The notes below the pieces were generated by a model that had not been told where the DNA came from, did not search any database, and saw only the letters and a program-made list of their open reading frames with translations. A DNA stretch of 64,000 nucleotides from Pedobacter sp. SL55 (GTDB taxonomy: Bacteria; Bacteroidota; Bacteroidia; Sphingobacteriales; Sphingobacteriaceae), in the NCBI RefSeq assembly GCF_026625705.1, contig NZ_CP113059.1:1984001-2048000 (forward strand), written 5' to 3'. Shown here in pieces: positions 9,122 to 20,006 of the stretch (within the stretch, counting starts at the first letter, position 1; every line of letters starts with the position of its first letter). The translations under genes and the position numbers were made by a program.

Positions 9122-9475
9122 ATGAAAAGCAACAACGAAAAAGTGTACAAAATGTCTTTTGCTAGTGTATACCCGCATTACGTTACCAAGGTAGAAAAGA
9201 AAGGCCGTACCGTAGCCGAACTAAATGAAGTAATCTATTGGCTAACTGGTTACAGCGAGAACGCTTTACAACAACACATTGATACCAAAACTAATTTCCA
9301 GGACTTTTTTGCAGAAGCTAAGTTAAATGAAAATGCCACCAAAATTACGGGTGTAATTTGCGGCTATCGTATCGAAGAAATTGAAGACGAAGTAATGCGC
9401 CAAGTGCGTTACCTAGATAAACTGGTTGATGAGCTGGCCAAAGGGAAAGCAATGGAAAAGATCTTGAGAAAATAA
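9122..9475 (+). CDS. DUF2200 family protein
   Basis: 117 residues, soluble, no signal peptide. The sequence ([57 protein letters not shown]) fits DUF2200, a small conserved cytoplasmic family of unknown function found widely in bacteria. It lies 63 bases after the DHA2 transporter but has its own likely -7 element TAATTTTG at 9095-9102, so it is probably transcribed separately. A hairpin follows its stop codon. I assign no function. Confidence 0.85.
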   Translation: MKSNNEKVYKMSFASVYPHYVTKVEKKGRTVAELNEVIYWLTGYSENALQQHIDTKTNFQDFFAEAKLNENATKITGVICGYRIEEIEDEVMRQVRYLDKLVDELAKGKAMEKILRK

Positions 9476-9478
9476 AGA

Positions 9479-9510
9479 GGCGAACCATCCAGTTCGCCAT
9501 CTTATTCTTA
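9479..9510 (+). terminator. Hairpin terminator after DUF2200 gene
   Basis: GGCGAAC (9479-9485) pairs with GTTCGCC (9492-9498) around a six-base loop, starting four bases after the stop codon and followed by a weak T-rich run. It also separates this gene from the convergent thioredoxin-family operon. Confidence 0.5.
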
Positions 9511-9557
9511 CTAACCTGTTTTTTACATTTTATGCCGTTTTATAGCGGTAATTAGCA

Positions 9558-10672
9558 TTATTTAATGTAAGCAGCAATTTTCTTGTTTACATCTTCGCCC
9601 CGTAAATCTTTAGCTATGATTTTTCCGCTCGGGTCTATCAAGAAATTTTGCGGAATGGCTGAGATGCCAAACCTTACCGCTACCTCGGTTTTGAAGCCTT
9701 TAACGTCGCTTACTTGTGTCCAGGGTAGTTTGTCTTGTTCTACTGCTTTTAACCAAGGTTCTCTTTTATCGTCTAAAGAAACGCCTACAATTTCAAAGTT
9801 TTTGTCTTTTAGTTCTCCGTAAGCTTTTAATAGGTGTGGGTTTTCTGCTCTACACGGTACGCACCAACTAGCCCAAAATCTACCAACACATATTTTCCTT
9901 TAAGAGACGATAATTTAAACTCGTTTCCTTTAACATCAGGCAATGTAAAATCTACTTGTTTACCAATGGCAATGTTTTTTGCCTTGTTGTACTTGTCGGT
10001 TATTTTTTTGCCAGTAAAGCTGGCAAGCACTCTTTTGCTCAAACTGTTGTAAATGGGTTCAAACTTTTCCAAATCAACCACAGCCATTCTATTGCCCAAA
10101 ACTAAATCTGCGGTCATGTACGAGTCTGGGTTGTTTTTAATGAAATCATCTAATGTTGATTCCATTTTAGCCATCACAGGTTTTGCATCTTCTGAAATCT
10201 TTTTAAGCTCCACAGAATCTTTCGCCGCTCTAGCTTTGTAAAAACGATCTACTATTTTTTTGTATTCGGCTTGTAATGGGTCCATTTGTGCATGATAGGC
10301 CAAGTTTTCGGCTTGTACTTTAGTGCCAGAAATGGTTGCGGTAGCAATTTTATCTGTGCCAGCAACAACCGTATTTCCTTTTTCGAGATAGAATTCTTGA
10401 TAATCTACCATTCTTCTCTTGCTCGTATCTTTTACAATAGGCTTAAGTTCTAAATAAGCCCTGTTGCCGTAGGCTGTTGTTCCCGAAATGGTAAATTTGC
10501 CATTCATAACATTAGCACTATCCTTAGCGCTTTTGCCTTCGCTGTTGGTAAATGACAGCAAAATCATTTTGTCGTTTCCAACGCCAGAAAGGGTGCCAGT
10601 AATGTTAAATTTATCTTGCGCCTTTGCGCTAATTGCAGATGATATTAATGCAGCTAAAATTATTTTTTTCAT
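9558..10672 (-). pseudogene. TlpA-like thioredoxin-family protein with DUF4369-like N-terminus, frameshifted at 9884-9887
   Basis: Exported protein: signal peptide ending AISAKAQ, then a beta-rich N-terminal domain resembling DUF4369 (KFNITGTLSGVGNDKMILLSF), a helical middle part and a C-terminal thioredoxin fold. The frame breaks at KYVLVDF, just before the active site. The gene has AAAA on the plus strand at 9884-9887 where its neighbour has AAAAA. Restoring one base gives VDFWASWCVPCRAENPH with the CVPC redox site and a normal end at 9558. The total is then 371 residues, exactly the length of the upstream paralogue. The role is probably periplasmic disulfide or redox chemistry linked to the SusCD operon it ends. 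A homopolymer sequencing error is the likely cause of the break. Confidence 0.85.
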
Positions 10673-10694
10673 ATCAGTTCTAATTCGGTGGGTA

Positions 10695-11810
10695 TTACTT
10701 GATGTAATTTTTTAATAATTCGGTAAGATTTTCGCCTCTTAAATTCTTGGCCACAATCACACCGGTGGGATCTAACAAAATATTTTGTGGTACCGAGTTG
10801 ATGCCGTACATTACCGCCACCTCGTTTTTCCAATATTTTAAATCACTTACGTGTATCCACGGCATGCCATCAGTTTCAATAGCTGCCAACCATTGTTCTT
10901 TTCCGGCATCAAGAGATACGCTAACAATTTCAAATTTATCTCCTTTAAGTGCATTGTAAGCTTTTACCACATTGGGGTTTTCTGCTCTACAGGGTACACA
11001 CCAGCTCGCCCAAAAATCTACCAACACATATTTCCCTCTTAATGAGGATAGGGTAAAAGGTTTGCCATTTTGGTCGTTTTGCGTAAAATCTGTTGCTTTA
11101 GAACCTTCTTGGCGGCGTTTGCCAATCTCAATTTTCTCTAAAGTACGTTTGCCCAGTGGCGATGATTTTAGTGCAGCAGAAAAGCGGTTAAAAAGCGGCT
11201 CTTCTTCTTTAGCTACAAATTTGCTATCGAGTATGTAAAGGTTGTAGGCAGATAAGCCAGCGTAAGAGTTCAGGTGGCTTTCTACAAATTTTCTGTTAGT
11301 GTTTTTAATTTCTGCAACCAGCATAGAAACGGCATCCCCGGCTTTTTTTCTAATTTCTATAGGTTTCTCAAACTGTCCATCTTTATTTTTCTTGCCATAC
11401 TCTTTTTGTAGCGACATGATTTTTTCAGTCAACGGTTTAATCATCGCTTCGCGTTCGCTATTTTCTTTTTCAGCAACCGATCCCGTAACAAGGGCATTTG
11501 CTAAGGTGCTTTTACTTTCTAAAGTAATTTTTGAGTTTTCTAGGATAAAACTGATGTAATCTCTTTTCCCGGTAGTTGTGGGCCTAACGGCAAGTATTAC
11601 ATCTTTAGGTTCGTCCAAAGTTCCGGTAAACTGAAATTTTCCATTCTTCACTTCAGTAGAATCAGTTTCTACCCAAGCACCGTTTTTAAGGAATGTGAGG
11701 TAGGCTTTTGTAGGTGTTTTTACAGCTGGTAGTTTACCCGTAAGGATGTAAGATTGTTGGGCTGCCGCCAAAAATGGCAGCAGCGACAACATTAAGAATA
11801 ATTTTTTCAT
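10695..11810 (-). CDS. TlpA-like thioredoxin-family protein with DUF4369-like N-terminus
   Basis: 371 residues. Signal peptide MKKLFLMLSLLPFLAAAQ, then the beta-rich DUF4369-like domain (YILTGKLPAVKTPTKAYLTF, about residues 20-115), a helical linker with a charged repeat (residues 115-215), and a TlpA/ResA-like thioredoxin domain from about 235. That domain has KYVLVDFWASWCVPCRAENP with the CxxC pair and the cis-proline region INSVPQNILLDPTG. It acts in the periplasm or at the membrane as a thiol-disulfide protein. It sits 31 bases after the DUF1735 lipoprotein gene and 22 bases before a near-identical-length paralogue, so it belongs to the sigma/FecR-controlled SusCD operon. Confidence 0.92.
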   Translation of the reverse strand: MKKLFLMLSLLPFLAAAQQSYILTGKLPAVKTPTKAYLTFLKNGAWVETDSTEVKNGKFQFTGTLDEPKDVILAVRPTTTGKRDYISFILENSKITLESKSTLANALVTGSVAEKENSEREAMIKPLTEKIMSLQKEYGKKNKDGQFEKPIEIRKKAGDAVSMLVAEIKNTNRKFVESHLNSYAGLSAYNLYILDSKFVAKEEEPLFNRFSAALKSSPLGKRTLEKIEIGKRRQEGSKATDFTQNDQNGKPFTLSSLRGKYVLVDFWASWCVPCRAENPNVVKAYNALKGDKFEIVSVSLDAGKEQWLAAIETDGMPWIHVSDLKYWKNEVAVMYGINSVPQNILLDPTGVIVAKNLRGENLTELLKNYIK

Positions 11811-11841
11811 TTGTGTGTTTTATGTGAATTAGTTAGAATGA

Positions 11842-12802
11842 TTAATTCCTCAGTAGAATGCCAGCCACAAAGCCAATGCTAAAGGTGTTAGAGTATGGTG
11901 TGGCAGCCAAAATAGTAAAACGCACATATCTACCGGTAGCTGGTGCTGGTAAATTTAATGTTTGCTTTTTAGCTGCGTTATTAACGTCTATCGCATAGGT
12001 TCCTCTATCGGTCCAATTGGTGTTGTCTGTACTGGTTTCTATTTTAGCAGAGGTAGTATAACCTCCAACAGCTGGGGTTACTGCAGTTGGGAAGAAGTAA
12101 TCTAAACCAGAAAAGGTAACGTTGCGGCCATAATCAATGTTGATCCATTGTGGCAAAGCTGCGGTTGTAGCACTGGCCCAATAGGTTCCACTGATATTTG
12201 CGTCTATGGCTCTGCTGGCTGTATTTGTACCTGCAGTTGAAGAGGCCGTAGCGGTAGGTGCGTAGCCAGTATGGTCTACATATAGTGCTTCGCCCGTATT
12301 GAAAACATAATACACTACTCTTCTTGTTACCGGGTCTTGTGGCTTTCCATCAACAGAAGTAATGGTTAAAGGTAGCACGTAAAGTACTAAGTGGTCTTAA
12401 AGTAGTTTGGAAACTAAGGTTAAGCACCGCTGCTTCAGAAACATTGCTCCCGGCCGGAATGGCCACTATGGGCTTGTAAAACAAATAACTCTTAGTGGGA
12501 AGTAGTATGGCACTATTGCCATATTTTAACCTGTAATCCACAATTTTGGTAGTATCTGGCGCAAATGTCACATAGTGTACGTCAGAAGAAGCGCCCCCTT
12601 GTAATGTCGCTTTCATTTCAGTGCTTATCAATGTAACTTCTTTGATATTCAGGGAAGTCGTTACTACATCTGTAGTCGCGGGTAGGTCAAAAGTTACACG
12701 CCCTTCTTCTAGCGCTTCTCGGCCAGCATTATCTTTTTTGCACGATATAATTGACAATGCCATCACGCACACTGCCAGTATATTTAATTGATATGTATTC
12801 AT
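11842..12802 (-). pseudogene. DUF1735 / F5-8 (discoidin) domain lipoprotein, frameshifted near 12390
   Basis: Two frames make one surface lipoprotein of about 319 residues. The first gives a lipoprotein signal ending ALSIISC and a DUF1735-like domain. The second resumes with YVLPLTITSVDGKPQD, the typical conserved end of DUF1735 in these loci, and continues with a discoidin-like domain (SRAIDANISGTYWAS, PQWINIDYGR, VRFTILAATPY). Removing one T from the TTT near 12388 joins them as LRPLSTYVLPLTI. The discoidin fold usually binds carbohydrate, so the protein probably helps the SusC/SusD pair hold substrate on the cell surface. Frame breakage by a single-base overcall is likely. Confidence 0.82.
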
Positions 12803-12818
12803 CTCTAGTGTATTAATG

Positions 12819-14192
12819 TTATGGGTTTTGGACCATGTCTGGATTGAATGCCAATACCTGTATCGGTATCTGCAGTGTGTATTTATTACTATGAGGTTCT
12901 AACCTAGCTATTTCCACATTCTGAGCTGTGGTTCTAATGATTACTGGCATCCTGTTTTCTGTATCCAGCCTGCGCATATCAAACCATCGTAAACCATGAA
13001 AAGGTAATTCTCGTCTTCGTTCCTTTAGTATCTCATCTAGTATCTCATTTTGGTCGGTAGAGCTAAAATCTCTGCTAGTAATAGGTGTGCCTGTGAGACG
13101 ATTTCTACGAACCTCATTTAAGTGGCTAAGCGCATTGGTTAAGCTATTTGCTCTTGCTGCACCTTCGGCTGCAATTAAGTGCATTTCTTGTACAGATGTG
13201 CCAGAGTTGGTTAACTGAAAAGCAGGGGTAACTGCAGCTGCATAAAACGAAGTTCCACCTCTGGCCGTACTTGCCCAGTTATAATACAAAACCGTTCTAC
13301 GGGCATCGTTACTTGCAAATAGATTTTTTAATTCTGCAGAGATAGATAGCCCATAAGCAGCAGATGACCGCCCATAGATCACATCTGGATGGGAAACCAC
13401 ATTGGTGGTGGTTGGGAAAGTTGCAGCATTGGTATAGTCTATCATAACGGCACGGGTATTAGTTAAAGCTAATTCAGCGTATCGTAGCGCTTCTGCATAT
13501 TCTCTTCTGTATAAATAAACACGAGCTAATACGCTGTAAGCAGCCCCTTTAGAACCCCTAAATCTTGCATTGCTATTATCTTGAGGAAGGTTTGGGATAG
13601 CCTCGTTGATATCGTCTATGATATGTTTATAGATTTCGGCAACTGTGCTTCTTGGAGGAGATTTCTTACTCACATCATCAGACGTAACGAAAGGAACAGC
13701 CAAATCGGTAGCAGCTGTTGCTGCATCATAAGGCTTACCATATTCGTTAACCAAATAAAAATAAGAATGCGCACGCCCAAGCAAAGCTTCTGCCCTTAGA
13801 CTTTTTTTCTGAGAATCTGTGCCTCCCTGTGCTGCATCAATACCTAATAATACCGTGTTAAAAAGGTTAATTCGGTTGTAATGCTCTCCCCATAAATACG
13901 CAAGCGAGTTCACATCATTGGTAAACTGTGGCGCCCAGGTGTAAATAAGGTCGCCAAGGGAAGTAGGCGGATTGTTGACGGTAACTAAATCGATATTGTC
14001 CGTCATTAGATTCAAAATATTGTCGGCATTGGTTTCGGTAACAAGTTTCGAATTGTTTAACCATAAATCATAGTCGCCAGTGGTTTTTAACAGTTGTTTA
14101 CCCTTGGGTTCTACATCCAAATATTTGTCGCAACCGCTAAAAACTAAACAGCAAAGTAAAAGTTGAGCGGCTATGTATTGAAATTTTTTCAT
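12819..14192 (-). CDS. SusD/RagB-family nutrient-binding lipoprotein
   Basis: 457 residues, intact. The lipoprotein signal ends LVFSGC and is followed by DKYLDVEPKGK, the classic start of SusD proteins. The helical TPR-like body includes AEALLGRAHSYFYLVNEYGKPYD, KGAAYSVLARVYLYRREYAEAL and the conserved C-terminal ILKERRRELPFHGLRWFDMRRL, ending in LAFNPDMVQNP. It forms the lid of the SusC barrel whose gene ends 11 bases upstream, so translation is probably coupled. The cargo is unknown. The neighbouring thioredoxin proteins and absence of glycosidases argue for peptides or glycoprotein fragments rather than a plain polysaccharide, but that is inference. Confidence 0.95.
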   Translation of the reverse strand: MKKFQYIAAQLLLCCLVFSGCDKYLDVEPKGKQLLKTTGDYDLWLNNSKLVTETNADNILNLMTDNIDLVTVNNPPTSLGDLIYTWAPQFTNDVNSLAYLWGEHYNRINLFNTVLLGIDAAQGGTDSQKKSLRAEALLGRAHSYFYLVNEYGKPYDAATAATDLAVPFVTSDDVSKKSPPRSTVAEIYKHIIDDINEAIPNLPQDNSNARFRGSKGAAYSVLARVYLYRREYAEALRYAELALTNTRAVMIDYTNAATFPTTTNVVSHPDVIYGRSSAAYGLSISAELKNLFASNDARRTVLYYNWASTARGGTSFYAAAVTPAFQLTNSGTSVQEMHLIAAEGAARANSLTNALSHLNEVRRNRLTGTPITSRDFSSTDQNEILDEILKERRRELPFHGLRWFDMRRLDTENRMPVIIRTTAQNVEIARLEPHSNKYTLQIPIQVLAFNPDMVQNP

Positions 14193-14203
14193 CGGTTTAA
14201 ATT

Positions 14204-17200
14204 TTAAAAGTTAGTGAATAAACCTAGTGTATAAGTAGGGGTAACGTAAGATTTGGCATAGCTGCCGGTACCCATACTAAAATTATAACGGTTAAAGCCT
14301 ACCGTGTAAAGATTGGAGGCTTGTGCTTTAAGCTCGAAGTTTTTAAAACCAGCCTTTTTAATGAAGTTAAGGTTGTTGAATCTGTACGAAACGGTCACAT
14401 CTCCAAGCGTTAAGTAATCGCCATGAACTACATAATTGTTGTTAGATCTGTAAGCAATACTCGGAGCAAAACTATTTAGATCTACTAAGTTTGGAATATC
14501 GGTATTCAATTCATCGCCAGGCACTCTCCAAAAATTATTAGATCCTGTTAATGGCCTGTTTTCGGCAGGTGTAGGCCTTGGTACTCTTACTTTGAAGCCA
14601 CCATAGTAGTTAACCATTGCGAAAAAGTAGAAATTTCCAACATCAATCCTATTACTTAAGCCTCCGCTAATACTCGGAACGGTAGTTCCAGAATATTGAA
14701 CTAGACCTGAGTCTTCTCTAGACATGGCCTGCACCAAAGGATTGGTTGAAGAACTGGTATTTACTACGAACTGGTTTCCGTTCTGATCTACAATAATTGG
14801 GTGGCCCTCGTTATTAAGACCAATGGTGTTGTAAGAAAACATAGCGCCTACAGGATAGCCACTTACATACCCCAAAACATCTAATACCTGTGGATTGTAT
14901 TGGCCCACTCTGAACACATCAAGAACTTTGCTGTTGTTCTTCGCAATTACTAATCCTGTATTCCAGTTAAAGTTTCTGTTGGCTATCCAATCTGCTTTAA
15001 GGCTAAATTCTATACCGTTGTTTCTGATGGTGGCATAATTGATCAAAGCTCTGCTAGCGCCAGATGATGGGTCTGCGGCACCCAACGTTGGATCAACAGT
15101 AGAATTACCCATGATGTCAGTGGTCTTTTTCGTATAATAATCTACACTACCAGAAACGTTCTTGAAGATATTAAAATCTAAGCCAAGGTTAAAGTTTTCT
15201 GTTTGTTCCCAACGTAAACTGCTATTGGCATTAGAAGATAAAATAAGCGAATTTAACGTTGGTGTGTTAGATTGGTTGAGTTGTGATTGCGCAATTACCT
15301 GAGGTAGTGAAAGCTTGGCCACATTGCCGTTAAATCCAAAAGCACCACGCAGCTTTAACATGTTTAGCCAATTAAAGCCCTTCATAAAATCTTCTTTATG
15401 GATGTTCCAAGCAGCACCTAATGACCATAGTGGCTTATACTTGTACTTTGGATCAGTTCCGAAAAGATTCGATTGGTCTACACGTATACTTCCGGATAAC
15501 GAATAAGTATCTTTGTAGGAGTAAACAATATTTGAAAATCCTGATAAAAAGCGGTCATCACTAAAAGTTTGGTTAAAGAAACTATTTAAAGAACCTAGTG
15601 TATTTGAAGTAACCAATGTACCTCTAACCGCAGCAGCATTGCTAAATATAGACTCATAATCTACCTATTGTTGCAATAAACTTTGGTCATTGTAACCGAA
15701 ATAGGATGCTAGATTACCCTGATTGAGTACGCTTCTAATCTCTGCACCGATGATTCCATTTAGAGAATGGTTGCCAATTTTTTTGTCGTAATTCAGTTGT
15801 GCACGTCCCGTGTAGCTCCTAGAATTAGTGTTGCGCTGGCGAAGAAAATCTCCGTCGGGAATATTCCGTTTAAAAGCCAATGTAGGTTGTGCAGCTGTAG
15901 GGGTAACGGTGTAGTTGTTAACCCAAGCATTGATTACCGACGAGCCTTGGCGAGCCAAGTACTTATATTCCGAATTTGAATTTTCATAAACACCACCGAA
16001 CAATAGATTAAAGCCTTTACCAATACTGTAGTTGAAATTGGCGATGGTTTTATAGTTTAGGGTTCGTGTTTTGTCACTAATTAAGTTGGCATCAACTAAA
16101 GGGTAATAGTTTTGGTCTAGCAAACCCTGCGCTTGAATTAGGTTATTATATACTGGAGCAAAGCTTTGTGAGATTATTGCTGCAGGATTGCCATTTACAT
16201 CTTCGTAACGTTCGTAAGGTGCAATTAAAAAAGGGATAGGTACTGGAGCACCGTTATTGCGTTGTTCTTGATACTCGGTAGTAAGTTCTAAACTTAGTCG
16301 TTTGGCCAATTTAAGTGTAGTTCTACCAGTTAGCAATAACCTATTATTATCATTCATAATTTGGTTATTTCTATTGCCTGTGTAGTTGGCCGTGATGTAG
16401 TACAATGCGTTAGGTGTACCCCCAGAAACGTTTAATGTGTGCGTTTGGGTAGCGGCTGTTCTTAAGAATAATCGATTATAGTCTTTAATGTTATCGTAGT
16501 TTTCTAGTTCTGCAAAAGAGCTTTCTGCCTGCTCATTTGAGATAATTCCAGCAGCTTGCTGCGCTAAGATATAGAAAGGGATAGAACGGCGTACGTTTCC
16601 GCCAGTTGATGAACTAGGCGCAAACAATTGTCCCCAACTATTGGGTGTTACAATGAGCGCTTGCCTTTCGCGTAAATAATTAGCGTTGATACTTGACGCC
16701 TCTGGATCCCACCTGTAGCGGCTATAATTCTCTTCAGGCGTTAAACCTAAGGTAGTTCTGAAATTGAACTGCGCTGCACCCGGTTCGGCTTGTTTTCTTT
16801 CGATGATAATTACTCCATTTGAAGCTCTTACGCCATATACCGTAGCGGCGGCGGCATCTTTCAAAATCGTTACCGACTTGATCTCATTCGGATCGATCAT
16901 TTCTAAGGTCAATTCGGTTGGGTAACCATCTACCACAATTAACGGACTTTGGTTTGCCGACATGGTAGAGATACCGCGGATATTGAATAAAGGTCTTGAT
17001 GATTGGGTGCCATCTGGAGAGGTACTGGTAAAATTAACGGTATTGTTAATCATTAAACCTGGTAGTCTGTTTACCAAACCATCTAAAAAGTTCGAGCTTA
17101 CCCTAGATTCATACTCTTTAGTGCTAATTTGTGCTATGGCACCAGTGCTTTGCTCTGGCTTAATACGTTGGTAGCCCGTGTTTACCGTAACGCCAATTTC

Positions 17201-17839
17201 TTTTAGCTCGCCTACATCAAAACTTAACAAAATAGTACCCAGGTTTTTGGCTGCTTTTACTTCTCTTGTTTTATAGCCTGTGTACCTAATTACAATAACT
17301 GCATTTTCATCAACATTTGCCAAACTGAACGAGCCATCAGCCCCGCTAGTTACTCCTTTGTTGCTGTTTTTTAAAATGATAGAGGCTCCAGCCAAAGGTC
17401 TGTTGGTTAGTGAGTCAACTACCCTGCCCGTTACGTCTATCGTTAAAAAATTTTCTACCACCCTCTCAAAAAAGGATTTAGGCTTGTGCTTAATTATAAT
17501 GTTTTTATTTTCAATAACATAGGTCATTTCGCTGCCGCTAAGTAATGTTTCCATTACCTTCTCAAGCGAAGTATTCACAAAGTTGGCATTGATCTTTGTA
17601 TTGGTGTTAAAATTTGTGCTTTCTACCAGTACGTTGTAATTGGTTTGCTTTTTAATTTCTCGTAGCACCTTTTCAATTGTTACGGGAGATTGTACCAGGT
17701 TTAATTTCTGGGCAAAAGTTGCCGCATTAACCTGAATTAGCGAAATCATTAATATGAAAGTGGTTAGTTTCATCATCAATAGTAGTTTCGATAGTTTGCC
17801 TTTTGGCGTTGGAAAAATTTTAGTATAGTCTGTTTGCAT
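14204..17839 (-). pseudogene. SusC-type TonB-linked receptor with STN domain, in-frame TAG at 15667-15665
   Basis: An open frame of 1211 codons is interrupted once by TAG, without any frame change. After a hydrophobic signal ending NAATFAQ come an STN domain (residues ~45-115), a carboxypeptidase-like domain (VTGRVVDSLTNRPLAGASI), the plug (NVTGY-like VTVNTGYQRIKPEQ, FNIRGISTMSANQSPLIVVDGYP, TVYGVRASNGVIIIE) and the barrel. The stop falls in LLQQ*VDYESIFSN, in the middle of the barrel. Downstream coding is fully conserved (SVRIDQSNLFG-like IRVDQSNLFG, KPLWSLGAAWNI) to a normal end. A CAG-to-TAG change would explain it. The STN domain marks a receptor that signals to the FecR/sigma pair encoded just upstream. 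Confidence 0.88.
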
Positions 17840-18149
17840 ATTTATCCATCATTTTACAGACACTCTCTCCCTCGGCGATAAACACGCATACGCCATTGCT
17901 TAACTAAGCAATATTTGTTAAGTTTGGAATGTCTGTATAGGTATAGCATTGTTTGTTAATTGTATTGCTATTCCCTCAGTTAAAAAGTTTGTTTATCAAA
18001 TTTGTACAGGCCATAAGGGCTTCGATGGCAGTCGAGGTCCTTTTTTTGCCCATAGCAGCAATTGATGATGGTGGTTATGGGATGTCTTTTGGGCTTTTCA
18101 TGTTGTTTGTTAGGTTAGGTTAATAAGTTGATTTTAATTGTTGAGGTCG
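17840..18149. other. 310-base intergenic region between FecR and SusC genes
   Basis: No open frame of note. This leader should contain the ECF-sigma-dependent promoter of the susC operon on the minus strand. I cannot assign its -35/-10 by eye because the cognate consensus is unknown. An imperfect hairpin with a T-run on the plus strand (about 18013-18047) is on the wrong strand to end these genes. Confidence 0.35.
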
Positions 18150-19311
18150 TCATTCGGCATTTACAATTACTTGTTGGCCTTTAATTTCAAAAGTGGCCAC
18201 TTCGGTTTTTTGTAATGTTTTTAATAGTTCAGAGATATTTTCATAACGGCTAATAGAGCCAAAAAACCTTTTGTTTTTTAAGCTTTCATCGTGATATATC
18301 ACTTCCATATCGTACCATTTAGATACTCTCTTCATGATACTGGCCAAGGTTTCGTTGTTGAACATAAAGTACCCATTTTTCCAAGCCACCACATCTTCTG
18401 TTTCTACGTTTTTAGTGTCTAACTTATCGTTGTTAATCATAGCCTGTTGGCCTGGTGTAAGTAATGCTTGTACTTTGGTGTTCAAATTGGTTATACGCAC
18501 ACTTCCCTCTAACAAGGTGGTTTTTACCGCTGTTTCGTCTGTATAACTGTTGATGTTAAATGAGGTGCCAAACTTCAACCTCTTGTTGGTTACTTTCTAC
18601 AACAAATGGATGGTTTTTGTCTTTAGAAACTTCAAAATATCCCTCTCCAGTTAAAGAAACTTTTCTCTTTGCCGTATTAGCAAAACTAGTTGGAAATCTT
18701 AACGAAGATTCTGCATTAAGAAAAACAGTTGTTCCATCTGGTAACCGTATTTGAGTTTGTTCGCCGCGGGTGGTAGTTAGCGTATTATATACTAAAGCCC
18801 CAGTTTGGTTTCCAACAACTTCGTAAACAATCTGTCCATCCTTATTTTTAGAGATTTTTACGCCAGTTTCGTTGGCTATATTTCCGGCAATGGCATCGTT
18901 AATTAAAATTTTGCGTCCGTTGGCTAAAGTTAAGGTAGCGCCATTTTTACCGGGAGCAATATCATTTGCAAAGTGTATTTCTTCTGCTTTTTTGTTTGAT
19001 ATCCAGAAGAAACCTATGCCTAAAACTGCCAACAATATTGCGGCAGCAGTTATGCTTGGCCATAGTTTCCTACGGTTTGCCGTGGCAGTTAATTGGCTTT
19101 TTAAATTGTCGAGTACAGTGGCATGGCCGGCAAACTCAGCGTTTTGAAGTTGCTGTGCTGTAATTTCTGTCCAATTTTCATCTAAGATTTCGTTAAAGAT
19201 TTCCTCATATTGCTCGTCGTGCAACAATTTGGCAAACTCTAATTCTTCTTCTTTGGTGGCCGTTTGTAACTGATACGCCTTGTATAAATGTAATATTCTT
19301 TCTTTTTCCAT
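18150..19311 (-). pseudogene. FecR-family anti-sigma factor, frameshifted near 18580
   Basis: Two overlapping frames encode one protein of 387 residues once two bases are restored. The N-terminal cytoplasmic part (MEKERILHLYKAYQLQTATKEE) is followed by a single membrane helix near residue 90 (LWPSITAAAILLAVLGIGFFW). The periplasmic FecR domain follows (TTTRGEQTQIRLPDGTTVFLNAESSLRFP, VSLTGEGYFEVSKDKNHPFVVES). The frame breaks exactly where VLGTSFNINSY is expected. GTTTGGCACC would read GTTTTGGGCACC with one more T and one more G. The C-terminal STN-contacting part (VEDVVAWKNGYFMFN, TLASIMKRVSKWYDMEVIY) is intact. It holds the sigma factor until the STN domain of the SusC receptor signals. Confidence 0.88.
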
Positions 19312-19403
19312 AATTAGGGAGCGTAATTAGATAATTATAAAATGCTTTATATATCTAAGACACACTTCTCCCTAGGTTAAGGGTAATGGAAATGGAAAAA
19401 AAG

Positions 19404-20006
19404 TTAAAAAATTTTTAAAATGATACAAATAATGGCCAAATCGGTGTTTTTTTGCAGATAGGTACGTAAAAAACGCAAGGCCAGTTTCATGTGTGTGGCT
19501 ACCGTGGCCGGAGATAAATTTAGTTTTTGAGCAACTTCATCATATTTTAACCCTTGTTGGTGGCATAATAGGTAAACCTCTCGTTGTTGTAAGGGAAGCT
19601 CTGCTATGCCCTTGTTTAATATAGCTCGGGTTTCATTTAAAGCCACCTGCTCTTCAGTATGGTTGCTTTCGTCTGTCCAATAGGTTTTTAATCGCTGGTT
19701 TGCCCTGTTCTCTATTTCTAGTCTGCGTAGTGCATTTAATGCGATGTTTCGCGAAAGCACTTTTATAAAAGCCTCTAAGCTATTTATTTTTGTTAGCTCA
19801 TTTCTGGTGTTCCATAATTTCAGCATCACTTCTTGCACCACTTCTTCTGCTGCTTCTTCGTGCTGAAGTATTTTGTTTGCGAAAAAATAGATTTTTTTAG
19901 CATAGGTATGGTAAATGGTTTCAAAAGCACGCTGATCATTACTGGCTACTTTTTGAAGTAGCTCTTTCTCATTAAAAACAGAGGTTGATGATAGTTGCAA
20001 TGGCAT
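19404..20006 (-). CDS. ECF-type RNA polymerase sigma factor (FecI-like)
   Basis: 200 residues. Region 2 is visible at about residues 15-85 (LLQKVASNDQRAFETIYHTYA, EEAAEEVVQEVMLKLWNTR) and region 4 at about 130-190 (GIAELPLQQREVYLLCHQQG, then the helix-turn-helix KYDEVAQKLNLSPATVATHMK). There is no region 1 or 3, as usual for ECF factors. It is the first gene of a minus-strand series sigma, FecR, SusC, SusD, lipoprotein, thioredoxin proteins. Such pairs switch on the receptor operon when its substrate is bound. The FecR gene begins 92 bases downstream. Confidence 0.94.
   Translation of the reverse strand: MPLQLSSTSVFNEKELLQKVASNDQRAFETIYHTYAKKIYFFANKILQHEEAAEEVVQEVMLKLWNTRNELTKINSLEAFIKVLSRNIALNALRRLEIENRANQRLKTYWTDESNHTEEQVALNETRAILNKGIAELPLQQREVYLLCHQQGLKYDEVAQKLNLSPATVATHMKLALRFLRTYLQKNTDLAIICIILKIF

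Noticed and set aside
15665..15667. TAG recoded as an amino acid
   Set aside because: TAG ends several intact genes here, for example at 9056-9058, 49302-49304 and 61570-61572, so it is a normal stop in this genome.
18013..18047. Hairpin with T-run between FecR and SusC genes as a terminator
   Set aside because: The T-run is on the plus strand while both neighbouring genes are on the minus strand, and the stem is imperfect.
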